From: Roseomonas sp.
GTDB taxonomy: Bacteria; Pseudomonadota; Alphaproteobacteria; Acetobacterales; Acetobacteraceae
Length of the DNA stretch: 64,000 nucleotides
Direction of reading: 5' to 3'
Assembly: GCA_020249775.1 (NCBI GenBank)
Contig: JADCFA010000021.1
Location: 186,001-250,000 of the forward strand
The notes beneath the pieces were generated by a model. That model made no database searches and was not told the DNA's origin. It was given only the letters and a program-made list of their open reading frames with translations. Position 1 is the stretch's first letter. The number at the start of each line of letters is the position of its first letter. Of this stretch, positions 46,319-55,073 are shown in pieces. The translations under genes and the position numbers were made by a program.

Positions 46319-47482
46319 ATGATCGAAGCACGCGAAAGCCAGGATCTGAACCTGCTGGAAGATGAAGCCTTCCGCCTGCATGTGCGCCAATGGATTGAGG
46401 CGAATTACCCAGCCGAATTGCGTAATCCGCCAAAGCGCCTGCATTGGGATGAAAACAAGCCCTGGTATTTCAAGCTTGCGGATAAAGGCTGGCTTTGCCC
46501 CGGCTGGCCGCGTGAATTTGGCGGGCTTGGGCTTTCCCCGGCGAAGCAGATCATCTTCACCGAGGAAATCGAACGCCATGGCTGCGCGCGCACCAATGAC
46601 CATGGCATTGTCATGGTGGGGCCGCTGCTGATCAATCACGGCACGCGCGAACAGCAGCAATTCTTTCTGCCGAAGATTCTCTCCGGTGAGCATATCTGGT
46701 GCCAGGGCTATTCTGAACCCAATGCGGGATCGGATTTGGCGGCGCTCCGCACCGAAGCCATGCTGGATGGTGATCATTATGTGGTGAATGGCCAGAAGAT
46801 TTGGACCACACTCGCCATGGATGCGAATTGGTGCTTCCTGCTGGTGCGCACGGACAAGAACGCGAAAAAGCAGGAAGGCATTTCCTTCCTGCTGGTGGAT
46901 ATGACTAGCCCCGGCATTACCGTGAAGCCGATCATCAATCTGGAATATCACGACGAATTCTGTGAGGTATTCTTCGATAATGTCCGCGTGCCCGCAGCCA
47001 ATCTGGTCGGCACGCCCAATCGCGGATGGGATATGGCGAAGGCATTGCTTTCCTTTGAGCGCATTTATCTCGGCTCACCCCGCCTTTCCGCCTATGCGTT
47101 TTCGCGCCTGAAGCAACTCGCGGAACGGATGGGGGTTTGGGAAGATGCGGTGTTCCAGGATACCTACGCCAAGCTGCGGCTTGATCTTGAAGATCTGAAA
47201 TCGCTTTACGGTGTTTTCGTGGATAAGGTGCGGCGCGGTGAGACCCTTGGCCCCGACGTGTCCATGCTGAAGGTGTTTCAGACGGAACTCTTTCAGCGCA
47301 TCACCGATACCATGCTGGAAATCTGTGGTGAGAATGCTGGCCTGCTCGACCCCATGGAAGGCAATCGCAACCTGAACCCGACCGGGCTTTACATTCAGGC
47401 GCGGCCTTCGACCATTTATGGCGGGTCGAATGAAATTCAGCGCAATATCATCAGCAAGAATGTCCTCGCGCTGCCGGGCTAA
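46319..47482 (+). CDS. Acyl-CoA dehydrogenase
   Basis: A 387-residue dehydrogenase starting at 46319, where GGGAGG lies 8 bases upstream. It shows WCQGYSEPNAGSDLAALRTEA, INGQKIWTT-like VVNGQKIWTTLAMDANW, and the C-terminal YIQARPSTIYGGSNEIQRNIISKNVL. The start is 4 bases past the hydratase stop. It is the full-length partner of the short dehydrogenase two genes upstream; the pair suggests a bulky or branched acyl-CoA substrate. Confidence 0.92.
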   Translation: MIEARESQDLNLLEDEAFRLHVRQWIEANYPAELRNPPKRLHWDENKPWYFKLADKGWLCPGWPREFGGLGLSPAKQIIFTEEIERHGCARTNDHGIVMVGPLLINHGTREQQQFFLPKILSGEHIWCQGYSEPNAGSDLAALRTEAMLDGDHYVVNGQKIWTTLAMDANWCFLLVRTDKNAKKQEGISFLLVDMTSPGITVKPIINLEYHDEFCEVFFDNVRVPAANLVGTPNRGWDMAKALLSFERIYLGSPRLSAYAFSRLKQLAERMGVWEDAVFQDTYAKLRLDLEDLKSLYGVFVDKVRRGETLGPDVSMLKVFQTELFQRITDTMLEICGENAGLLDPMEGNRNLNPTGLYIQARPSTIYGGSNEIQRNIISKNVLALPG

Positions 47483-47509
47483 GGCCGCGCATAAAAGAAG
47501 GAAGTGACC

Positions 47510-48907
47510 ATGGGCGATTTATGGCGGCTCAGCGCTAGTGATTTGGCGGCGCGCATTCGGTCCAAACAGGTCTCCGCAACCGAAGCGGCGAAGGATGCGC
47601 TAGCGCGGCTTGATGCGGTGAACCCCAAGATCAATGCCGTGGTGGATCATCGCCCGGCGGAGACCCTTGCCGATGCTGCGCGCATTGATGCCATGATCGC
47701 GCGTGGGGAAGATGTCGGGCCACTTGCCGGCGTGCCGGTCACCATCAAGGTGAATGCGGATCAGCAAGGCTACGCGACGACCAATGGTCTGCGCCTGCAA
47801 AAGGATTTGATCGCAAAGCAGGATAGCCCCGTTGTCGCCAATTTGCGCAAGGCGGGCGCGGTGATTGTCGGGCGGACCAATACGCCGGCTTTTTCGCTGC
47901 GTTGGTTCACGCGCAATTCACTGCATGGCCATACGAAAAACCCGCGCGACCCCAGCATTACGCCGGGTGGTTCCTCGGGCGGAGCGGGTGCCGCCACCAT
48001 GGCCGGCATTGGTGCGATTGGTCACGGCACGGATATTGGCGGTTCCATCCGCTACCCGGCCTATGCTTGCGGCATTCACGGGCTGCGCCCAACGCTTGGG
48101 CGCATTCCCGCCTGGAATGCTTCGGGCGCCGAACGTCATATCGGCGGGCAGCTTATGGCCGTCAGCGGCCCGCTCGCGCGTAGCATTGCCGATGTGAAAC
48201 TCGCTTTCGGCGCCATGTGCGCGCGCGATATTCGCGACCCCTGGTGGGTGGATGCCGCGATGGAAGGCCCGCCCGCGCCGAAGCGCGCCGCGCTTTGCCT
48301 TTCGCCCGATGGCATGAAGCTGCAACCCGAAGTGCAAGCTGCCATGCGCGATGCCGCAAAACGCCTGGAAGCCGCCGGTTGGACGATTGAGGAAACCGAC
48401 ACACCCCCCTTGCGTGAACCCGCGCAATTGCAGGCGATGCTGTGGCTCGCGGAAAGCCGCCGCGGCCTCAATAGCGCCTTGCATCAGGAAGGTGATCCGG
48501 ATGCGAGCTTCATCTTCGCGCAAATGGAAGCACTCTGCCCCAATCCCGATCTGAATGCCTTCATGGATGGGCTGCAAAAGCGATCCTATTTCGTGCGGCT
48601 CTGGATGGAATTCTTCGAACGCTTCCCCGTGGCGATCACGCCCGTTTCCGGCGAATTACCCTTCCGTGATCAGGAAGATGTCGAAAGCCCGGCTGCCTTC
48701 CGTCGCATCATGGAAGCGCAACTCACGCAAGTGGGCCTGCCGCTCATGGGGCTGCCTGGCCTTACCGTCACCACTGGCACGGTGGGGCGCGTGCCGGTTG
48801 GGGTGCAATTATTGGCCGGGCGCTACCGTGAGGATTTGCTGCTGCAAGCGGGTGCAGCGATTGAAGCCGCTGGCGCGCCGATTACGCCGATTGACCCGGT
48901 GGGATGA
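47510..48907 (+). CDS. Amidase (amidase signature family)
   Basis: A 465-residue amidase with the Ser-cisSer-Lys triad: K80 in VPVTIKVNAD, S155/S156 in TPGGSSGGAG and nucleophile S179 in DIGGSIRYP. It hydrolyses an amide to acid and ammonia. AAGGAAG upstream of 47510 decides the start over the GTG at 47504. As the last gene of the catabolic unit it may release the carboxylic acid that the other gene products activate and oxidise. Confidence 0.92.
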   Translation: MGDLWRLSASDLAARIRSKQVSATEAAKDALARLDAVNPKINAVVDHRPAETLADAARIDAMIARGEDVGPLAGVPVTIKVNADQQGYATTNGLRLQKDLIAKQDSPVVANLRKAGAVIVGRTNTPAFSLRWFTRNSLHGHTKNPRDPSITPGGSSGGAGAATMAGIGAIGHGTDIGGSIRYPAYACGIHGLRPTLGRIPAWNASGAERHIGGQLMAVSGPLARSIADVKLAFGAMCARDIRDPWWVDAAMEGPPAPKRAALCLSPDGMKLQPEVQAAMRDAAKRLEAAGWTIEETDTPPLREPAQLQAMLWLAESRRGLNSALHQEGDPDASFIFAQMEALCPNPDLNAFMDGLQKRSYFVRLWMEFFERFPVAITPVSGELPFRDQEDVESPAAFRRIMEAQLTQVGLPLMGLPGLTVTTGTVGRVPVGVQLLAGRYREDLLLQAGAAIEAAGAPITPIDPVG

Positions 48908-48921
48908 TAAGGGCCGCGTGA

Positions 48922-50328
48922 TCAACCCTGCATCGCGCCCATGATGGCGTGATGCAGGCCAATCGCGTCCAGCTTTTCCGCACGCCCGGTGCCAGGGCGA
49001 TCACTGCGCCAAATCAGGTAATCCGTCTCCGTCCCGCCCTTCGCTTCCGCCAAGGCCGGGCGATGATCCCCAAAGGCGGCAATCACCACCGGGCGCGCGG
49101 AACCTTGGGCAGCGCGCATCACGGTGCCCAGCATGTCATCAGTCGCTTTCATGCAGGCGGCCCAAGCGCCTGCGGGATCATCGCCTTGCCATGGTCCGTG
49201 CGCCGCCACACTGATCACATACCAAAAGCCGGGCGAGGTCGCAGTGGCAAGATCAGCCGCCAGCCGTTCCGCAATCGCCGCATCGGATACCAAGCCCCGT
49301 GCGCGTTCCGCCTGTTGAAAAGCCGCCGCTGCATCAAAACGCGCAAAGCCAAGCGCGGGCAGCACCTTGTCACGGCCAAAAAAACGCGGATCGAAGGGAT
49401 GCAGGCAGAGCGTTCCATACCCGGCGCCACGCAAGGCCCAAGCCAAGGATTGAATCGGTTTGCGCGCAAGGCGGAAATACGGGTTGAAGCGATCAAGCCC
49501 CAGCGCCGCATCATCCAGCCCGGTCAATACGGCAAATTCAGTGCGCATGGTATTGGCGCCAAAAGCCGCAACCGCCAAGGACCCTTGCGTTAATGCTGCC
49601 TCCGCAAGCCTATCCTTATGCGGCAAGCCTTGCGCCAGACCAAAGCGGCGTGGATCGCAAAAACTTTCCAGTTGCAGCAGCAGAAGATGTGGGGCTGGGT
49701 CAGCCAGCCCCAGCGCCGCCGGCACCGGCGCATGGCGCGCTTGCCGTGCGGCGCGTTCTATCGCCGCCAGCCTTGCGTGGAATGCGAAACAGGCCAAGGG
49801 GCCAAAGCGTGCCGCATCAGTGGCGGGATCACGCTGCAGCGGCGTGCGGCCCAAAAGAAACAGCGGCCGTAGCGTGACCAATAGCAAGGCGCCACCCAGC
49901 AGCAGAATCAGCATGCGCGCAATGGCGCCAAGATCAAGCCCGGGTTCCAACGCCAGCACAAAGGCAGTCAGTGCCATGCCAGAGGCGATACCCAACGCCA
50001 GCACGGGGCGCGGCACGAAGGGCAGGTAAAAGCGCGGATGAGCAAATACCTGCCACAGCAGCCCGCCATCGGTGAATACCAGGCCATCACGCAGTGTCGC
50101 GCGCTTGGCGAATTGCGCGATGCCGATGAAAATCAAGGCACCGGCAACCGCGCCGCCTGAAAGCAGAGGCCGCGCGGTCATCCCAAGCAAAAGCAGATAG
50201 CCCGCAAGCCAGGGCGTCGCATCCAACGCCACCCAGGCACTGAAGCGCGCGGCAACCTGCCACCGCAGCCAAAGCCAAATCGGCAAGGGCAGCAGCGCGC
50301 CAATCAGCGCATGGGTCAGCGCCGCCAC
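48922..50328 (-). CDS. LTA synthase/phosphoglycerol transferase-like membrane protein
   Basis: A 468-residue protein with about five N-terminal membrane segments, followed by an extracytoplasmic alkaline-phosphatase-fold domain. It contains LLLQLESFCDPRRFG and GANTMRTEFAVLTG, in which the Thr is the expected catalytic nucleophile. FFGRDKVLPALGFARFD and a final FGDHRPAL metal motif follow. In Gram-negative bacteria such enzymes transfer phosphoglycerol or phosphoethanolamine to periplasmic glucans, LPS or other glycans. Its acceptor here is unknown. Convergent with the amidase (14 bases between stops). Confidence 0.87.
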   Translation of the reverse strand: MAALTHALIGALLPLPIWLWLRWQVAARFSAWVALDATPWLAGYLLLLGMTARPLLSGGAVAGALIFIGIAQFAKRATLRDGLVFTDGGLLWQVFAHPRFYLPFVPRPVLALGIASGMALTAFVLALEPGLDLGAIARMLILLLGGALLLVTLRPLFLLGRTPLQRDPATDAARFGPLACFAFHARLAAIERAARQARHAPVPAALGLADPAPHLLLLQLESFCDPRRFGLAQGLPHKDRLAEAALTQGSLAVAAFGANTMRTEFAVLTGLDDAALGLDRFNPYFRLARKPIQSLAWALRGAGYGTLCLHPFDPRFFGRDKVLPALGFARFDAAAAFQQAERARGLVSDAAIAERLAADLATATSPGFWYVISVAAHGPWQGDDPAGAWAACMKATDDMLGTVMRAAQGSARPVVIAAFGDHRPALAEAKGGTETDYLIWRSDRPGTGRAEKLDAIGLHHAIMGAMQG

Positions 50329-50346
50329 ACCCTCAGCCTGCCCCCA

Positions 50347-51207
50347 TCACGAAACGATGAAAGCCCTGGCCTTGGCATCGTAATCGCCATAGCCGAGCGT
50401 GTCGCGCAATTCCGCCGAAGGCAGCGCGCTGGCCGCTTCCGAAAGCCCGGCCTGCAGCGCGGCCAAGCCTGCCTTCATCCCCGCCGCAGCAGGTGAGAGC
50501 ATCCCGGTCGGGTAGGTGCCGATCTTGAAGCCAAGCGCCTTGGCCTGATCACGCGTTGGTGTGGCGCGCGCCCCACCGGGGGAGAGCACGGCAAAGGAAG
50601 GCCGCCCCTTGGCTGCGGCCACCGCTCGGCGGATTTCATCATCATCGGCGGGGCTATCCAGAAACAGGATATCCGCGCCCTCTTCGACGAAAATCTCAAT
50701 ACGCGCGACGGCTTCATCAATGCCCGCGGTTGGCCGACAATCCGTGCGGGCCAAAACCAAAATGCCGGATTCCTTGGCGGCTTCAACAGCGGCGCGAATT
50801 TTCATGCGCGCTTCTTCGCGTGGCAGGCAGGGCTTGCCGGCGGCGGTCAGCGCGCGTGGCGTGATCTTGTCTTCAATCAGAATCGCGGCAGCACCGGCGC
50901 GGCCATAAGCGCGCACCGTGCGCTGCACATTCATGGCATTGCCATAGCCGTGATCGCCATCGGCCAGCACCAGCGTATTCGGCGCGGCACCGCGCACCAT
51001 GTTGAAACTGTCAAACATCTCGGCAAAGGAAATCAGGTCCAGATCCGGCCCACCCAAACGGCTGGCGGCCACGCAGGATCCGGACAGAAAGGCGGTCTCA
51101 AATCCCGCGCCGGCGGCAAGCTTGGCGCTCAGCCCATCCCATACGGCGGGCATAACAACGAAATCCGGCTTGGCCAGCAATGCGCGCATTCTCTCGGGCG
51201 GGGTCAT
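50347..51207 (-). CDS. Isocitrate lyase/PEP mutase family protein
   Basis: A 286-residue TIM-barrel protein of the PEP mutase/isocitrate lyase superfamily. The metal-binding motif is ADGDHGYGN. The flexible loop carries KPCLPREE where lyases have KKCGH-type sequences, so it keeps the Cys. VLARTDCRP and GADILFLDSPADD are also present. Likely reactions include oxaloacetate decarboxylation, 2-methylisocitrate or dimethylmalate lysis; sequence does not decide. It is divergent from the amidohydrolase with 132 bases between. Confidence 0.87.
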   Translation of the reverse strand: MTPPERMRALLAKPDFVVMPAVWDGLSAKLAAGAGFETAFLSGSCVAASRLGGPDLDLISFAEMFDSFNMVRGAAPNTLVLADGDHGYGNAMNVQRTVRAYGRAGAAAILIEDKITPRALTAAGKPCLPREEARMKIRAAVEAAKESGILVLARTDCRPTAGIDEAVARIEIFVEEGADILFLDSPADDDEIRRAVAAAKGRPSFAVLSPGGARATPTRDQAKALGFKIGTYPTGMLSPAAAGMKAGLAALQAGLSEAASALPSAELRDTLGYGDYDAKARAFIVS

Positions 51208-51339
51208 GGTGTTTCCTCAATCACGGTGGATGGCCGCAAAGCTAGATCGGATTGCGTTCGCGACCAAGGGCCGCGCCTTGTCGCCGGGAATCCTGGCGCC
51301 TAGGCTTTCGTCACAAAACAGCACCCCGAGGAATCGCCG

Positions 51340-52182
51340 ATGCCGATCATTGACGCCCAGGTTCATGCCTATGAACGCGACCATCCCGGCCGCCCATGGC
51401 ACGCTGTCCTGCATGGCCCGCCAGAGGTCACGGGCGCAGATATGGTCAAGGCCATGGATGCGGTGGGTGTTGATGGCGCCATTCTGGTTTCCGCCTTCAC
51501 CATGTACCGCTTTGACGCAAGCTACGCCGTTTCCGTCCGCAATACCTATCCGGATCGTTTTGCGCTGGTGAAGCCGGTTGACCCCAATGATGCTGCCGTT
51601 GCGGAAACCATTGCCGATTGGCAGGCAACGCCTGGCGCGGTTGGCATACGCATCATGATGCGCGGCGATGTTTCCGCCGACCCTGCAGACCCTGGCATCA
51701 ATCACGTATTGGCGACCGCCGCGAAGCGGGATCTGCCGGTCAATCTGCTCTGCTGGGGCAGGCTTGATCAGGTGCATGAATTGGCCCGGCGCAATCCGGA
51801 CACGCGGCTGGTGATAGATCACCTTGGCTTGCAACAGCCTTTTGAACCACCGCGGATGGAAAACGGCTTTGCCGAATTGCCGACGCTGCTGGCGCTGGGG
51901 GCTTTTCCCAATATTGTCGTCAAAATCACGGGCGCCTGCACGCTGTCACGTGGCAAATATCCCTACGCCGATATCTGGGAACCGCTTGCGCGTATTTTCG
52001 ATACCTTTGGCTTGTCGCGCTGCCTTTGGGGCACGGATTGGACTCGCGCGGTGGAATTGCTGACCTATCAGGAAGGCGTGGATGCCTTCCTGAAATCTGA
52101 TCGGCTTTCGGACAGCGATCGCGCCATGCTGATGGGTGAAGCTTCAAGTCGCACCTATCGCTGGTCACCTGGCAAGAAATAG
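51340..52182 (+). CDS. Amidohydrolase 2 family protein
   Basis: A 280-residue TIM-barrel hydrolase/decarboxylase. It starts with IIDAQVHAYERDHPG, where the usual DxHxH metal motif keeps only one clear His. Later it has VIDHLGLQQ and the catalytic Asp in LWGTDWTRAVE. Proteins of this group act as lactonases or decarboxylases on aromatic or dicarboxylic acids. It is followed by an MFS transporter after 78 bases, suggesting one uptake-plus-degradation unit. Confidence 0.87.
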   Translation: MPIIDAQVHAYERDHPGRPWHAVLHGPPEVTGADMVKAMDAVGVDGAILVSAFTMYRFDASYAVSVRNTYPDRFALVKPVDPNDAAVAETIADWQATPGAVGIRIMMRGDVSADPADPGINHVLATAAKRDLPVNLLCWGRLDQVHELARRNPDTRLVIDHLGLQQPFEPPRMENGFAELPTLLALGAFPNIVVKITGACTLSRGKYPYADIWEPLARIFDTFGLSRCLWGTDWTRAVELLTYQEGVDAFLKSDRLSDSDRAMLMGEASSRTYRWSPGKK

Positions 52183-52260
52183 GCTCTGGCGCCATGCGCC
52201 CAAAACTGCCAGCTTGGTCGAAATGCCGGACGAGGAAACCAGGAATGAAGCGACGCCATC

Positions 52261-53496
52261 ATGATGCGTGATAGCCGCCTGGATGGCCGTGCAGCCTGGA
52301 TGCGTTTGGCGATTGCGCTACTGATCAGCATGATCGGCAGCGCGCCGATGTGGACCGTGGTGGTGGTATTGCCCGCCGTTCAAGCGGAATTCGGCACGCT
52401 GCGTGCCGGCGCATCGCTGCCCTATACCATGACCATGGTGGGCTTTGTGGTGGGCGGTGTGCTGATGGGCAAGCTGTCTGATCGCTTTGGTGTCATGGTG
52501 CCAGTCTTGATCGGCGCCACCTCTATCGGGCTTGGAGGAATTGCAACCTATATCGCGCCCAGCCTTTTCACCTTTGGTCTTGCCTATGGCGTCTTGTTCA
52601 GTTGCTTCGGCGCTGCGGCGGTGTTCAGCCCGCTGATTGCCGATGTATCCCTTTGGTTCGAAAAACGTCGCGGCATTGCCATGGCGCTGGCAGCTTCCGG
52701 CAATTACTTCGCCGGCACATTTTGGCCGACTTTGCTGCAATGGGGCATTTCCACCATCGGCTGGCGTCAGGCGCATTTGATCATGGGGATTGCGAGTTTC
52801 ATCACCCTTGTGCCGCTGGCGTTTTTGCTGCGGACCCGCGCCCCCATGCCAGCGCCGGCCGCGCCTGGCATCATCGCGCCGCGCAATCCCATGGCGCTTG
52901 GGCTGTCGCCGAATGTCTTGCAGACGCTGATCATTCTTGCCGGCATCACCTGCTGCATCGCCATGGCCATGCCGCAGGTGCATATTGTCGCCTATTGCGT
53001 GGATTTGGGATATGGCGCGGCGCGCGGGGCAGAGATGCTGTCCGTGATGCTGGCCAGCGGCATCGCTTCGCGGCTGATATTCGGCTTCATCATGGATCGC
53101 ATCGGGGGTGTGCGCACGCTGGTGCTCGCCTCTCTGTTGCAAGGCATCGCGCTGCTGATGTTCCTGCCCTCCGATGGGTTGATGGCGCTGTATTTGGTGT
53201 CCTTCATGTTCGGTCTGTTTCAGGGCGGGCTGGTGCCCTGCTACGCCATGATCGTGCGCGAGAACTTCCCTCCGTCAGAAGCCGGCAGCCGTGTTGGCAT
53301 GGCGCTGTCTTCCACCATGGTCGGGATGGCGGTGGGCGGCTGGATGGCGGGCGCGCTGTTTGACGCTACCGGCGGCTATACTGCGGCGATGCTGAACGGC
53401 ATTGCGTGGAATCTGGCCAATCTTTCCATCGCGCTTTGGCTGTTGTGGCGACTTAGCTCACGTTCCCTTCACACCCCATCATCAGCCACGAACTAA
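52261..53496 (+). CDS. MFS transporter
   Basis: A 411-residue transporter with about twelve hydrophobic segments. The loop 2-3 motif reads GVLMGKLSDRFGVMVP, matching the MFS consensus, and a related motif (IFGFIMDRIGG) repeats in the second half. It resembles monocarboxylate/oxalate-type MFS carriers. Probably in one unit with the amidohydrolase. Two Mets at the start (52261, 52264) are equivalent. Repeat copy C follows its stop codon. Confidence 0.9.
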   Translation: MMRDSRLDGRAAWMRLAIALLISMIGSAPMWTVVVVLPAVQAEFGTLRAGASLPYTMTMVGFVVGGVLMGKLSDRFGVMVPVLIGATSIGLGGIATYIAPSLFTFGLAYGVLFSCFGAAAVFSPLIADVSLWFEKRRGIAMALAASGNYFAGTFWPTLLQWGISTIGWRQAHLIMGIASFITLVPLAFLLRTRAPMPAPAAPGIIAPRNPMALGLSPNVLQTLIILAGITCCIAMAMPQVHIVAYCVDLGYGAARGAEMLSVMLASGIASRLIFGFIMDRIGGVRTLVLASLLQGIALLMFLPSDGLMALYLVSFMFGLFQGGLVPCYAMIVRENFPPSEAGSRVGMALSSTMVGMAVGGWMAGALFDATGGYTAAMLNGIAWNLANLSIALWLLWRLSSRSLHTPSSATN

Positions 53497-53499
53497 CTC

Positions 53500-53550
53500 C
53501 ATGTTGGGTCGTGTTTGCAGAGCCGCCAAGCACAAAGGCTTCAAACTTTT
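53500..53550 (-). repeat. Structured repeat, degenerate half copy C2
   Basis: Read on the minus strand it gives TTTGAAGCC, CTTGGCGGCTCTGCAAA and CACGACCCAACA. This aligns with copy B (TTTTCAAGCC, CTTGGCGGCTCGGCAAA, TGCGACCAAACA). One side of the inner helix is eroded. It abuts copy C1 in tandem and starts 3 bases after the MFS stop codon. Confidence 0.65.
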
Positions 53551-53604
53551 GTTTGGTCGTATTTTCCAGAGAGCCAAGAGATTCGACTTGGCTTGAAAAT
53601 ACTG
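53546..53604 (-). repeat. Structured intergenic repeat, copy C1
   Basis: Third full copy, on the minus strand. Outer helix TATTTTC/GAAAATA (plus-strand arms 53595-53601 and 53560-53566) is perfect. Its terminal pair is T-A instead of the C-G of copy A, a compensatory change. Inner helix GCCAAG/CTTGGC uses 53587-53592 and 53573-53578. The GACCAAACA tail is conserved. Confidence 0.85.
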
Positions 53605-53650
53605 TCGATGCTGATTTCAGGGTGACCCATGGACCGCTCATAACCTTGTG

Positions 53651-53670
53651 CGGGGAGCCAAAACTCCCCG
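53651..53670. terminator. Hairpin CGGGGAG / CTCCCCG
   Basis: A perfect 7-bp stem (53651-53657 with 53664-53670) closes a CCAAAA loop between the convergent MFS and Bug genes. It could terminate either gene. No T run follows on either strand. Confidence 0.4.
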
Positions 53671-53848
53671 TCGCTGCCATCATGCGAAAGCGTATTGTCT
53701 GAGTGCATGCGGTGTGGCTTCTGGCCATACTCACGCCGGCATGCAACGGCTTTTGGGGCCCGCCAAGCAGTCCCAAGACCCATGATCCAGCCAAGCGCAA
53801 TCTTCCCATCTGCATCCCCGAGGCACACATCAGTCAGCGCCGCTAGGA

Positions 53849-54832
53849 TCAGCCAGGCGTCGCGCCGCTTGCGCGCACCACGGGCGCCCAACGATCCGCC
53901 TCACGCGCGACAAAGGCCTGCACATCGGCGGGGCCATTATCGGTCATGGTCAAGACGCCAAGCCCCGCAATGCGGTCCTTCATGCCGGGTTCATTGATTG
54001 CGGTGATGAAGGCTTCGCGGATACGCGCCACAACCGCATCGGGCATGCCCGCCGGGCCGGCCAGCACAAACCAATTGATCGCGGTCGCACCCGGAAAGCC
54101 CGATTCCACAATGGTTGGCACATCGGGGAAGGTGGACATGCGCTCCCCGCTTGTCACCGCAATGGCCTTCAGCGACCCGCCACGCACGCTGCCCGCATGG
54201 GCGCCCAGCGTGTTCCAAAGCGACCCAAGGCTGCCACCGAGCACCTGCTGTTCTGCTTCCCCGCCGCCGCGGAAGGGCACATGCATGAGCTGCACATTCG
54301 CCTCACGCGCCCAGAGCATGCCGGAAAGATGCCCGACCGACCCAATACCGGCGCTGCCATAGCTCATCGCCTCGGGCCGCGCGCGGGCGGCGGCCAGGTA
54401 ATCCGCCATGTTCTGAATGGGGCCATTGGGCCGCACGCCAACCACCATCGGCGCACCACCCACCAGCATCACATAGGAAAAGCTGCGCCGCACATCATAG
54501 GCCAAATTGGGGAAGAGCGTTTGCGCAATCGCCATCGGCCCGGCATTGGCAAGCACGAGTGAATAACCATCCGGGCGTTCACCCGCGATATGCGCCGTGC
54601 CCACCGTGCCACCTGCGCCGGGGCGGTTATCCAGCACCACCGGCTGGCCCAGCACACGCTCAAGCGTCGGGGAAAGCAGCCGCACCACGCCATCCGAAGT
54701 GCCGCCCGCGGAAAAGGGGCTGACCACGCGAATGGGGCGATTGGGGAAAGGCGCTTGGGCGAAGCTGCCGGAAGGCAGCAGCGCAGGCAGCGCAAGGGCA
54801 GGGGCCGCGGTCAGCAGCTTACGACGATTCAT
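53849..54832 (-). CDS. Bug/TctC-family periplasmic binding protein
   Basis: A 327-residue receptor with signal peptide MNRRKLLTAAPALALPALLP to FAQ, then FPNRPIRVVSPFSAGGTSDG, the Bug family signature. The start at 54832 is chosen because the signal peptide begins there; the frame is open for 34 more codons. Like the first Bug protein at 33155 it has no TctAB permease nearby. Expected ligands are carboxylates; the amidohydrolase-MFS unit is its nearest functional neighbour. Confidence 0.92.
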   Translation of the reverse strand: MNRRKLLTAAPALALPALLPSGSFAQAPFPNRPIRVVSPFSAGGTSDGVVRLLSPTLERVLGQPVVLDNRPGAGGTVGTAHIAGERPDGYSLVLANAGPMAIAQTLFPNLAYDVRRSFSYVMLVGGAPMVVGVRPNGPIQNMADYLAAARARPEAMSYGSAGIGSVGHLSGMLWAREANVQLMHVPFRGGGEAEQQVLGGSLGSLWNTLGAHAGSVRGGSLKAIAVTSGERMSTFPDVPTIVESGFPGATAINWFVLAGPAGMPDAVVARIREAFITAINEPGMKDRIAGLGVLTMTDNGPADVQAFVAREADRWAPVVRASGATPG

Positions 54833-55036
54833 GTTGTGATCCCGGTCTTGGTTGACAGTGAAGCTGGCGGTTTCCGCCTTGAGGCTCGAAATAAGGCCGC
54901 GACGCATGCGCGCAAAGCCTGCGCTTGGCGGCACGGCAGAAAAATTTCAGACCCGGGACAGATTTGCCGCACAAACGCGCAATCATGCGCCCGATATGCT
55001 GTGTGGCGGTTCAATCCATGAACCGGCAAGCGGCTC

Positions 55037-55063
55037 TGTCGCGGACTGCAAAACTCCGCGACA
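55037..55063 (-). terminator. Hairpin downstream of gltD
   Basis: A perfect 9-bp stem, TGTCGCGGA (55037-55045) with TCCGCGACA (55055-55063), lies 10 bases past the gltD stop on the minus strand. It separates gltBD from the Bug gene. No T run follows, so it is a terminator or 3'-end-protecting hairpin. Confidence 0.55.
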
Positions 55064-55073
55064 AAGGCACATG

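Larger units (their letters stand above)
53497..53848. other. Repeat-bearing intergenic region
   Basis: About 350 bases between the MFS stop and the Bug gene stop (convergent). It holds the double copy of the structured repeat (53500-53604) and a hairpin at 53651-53670. The rest (53671-53848) shows no recognisable gene, although short frames are open on both strands. Confidence 0.6.
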
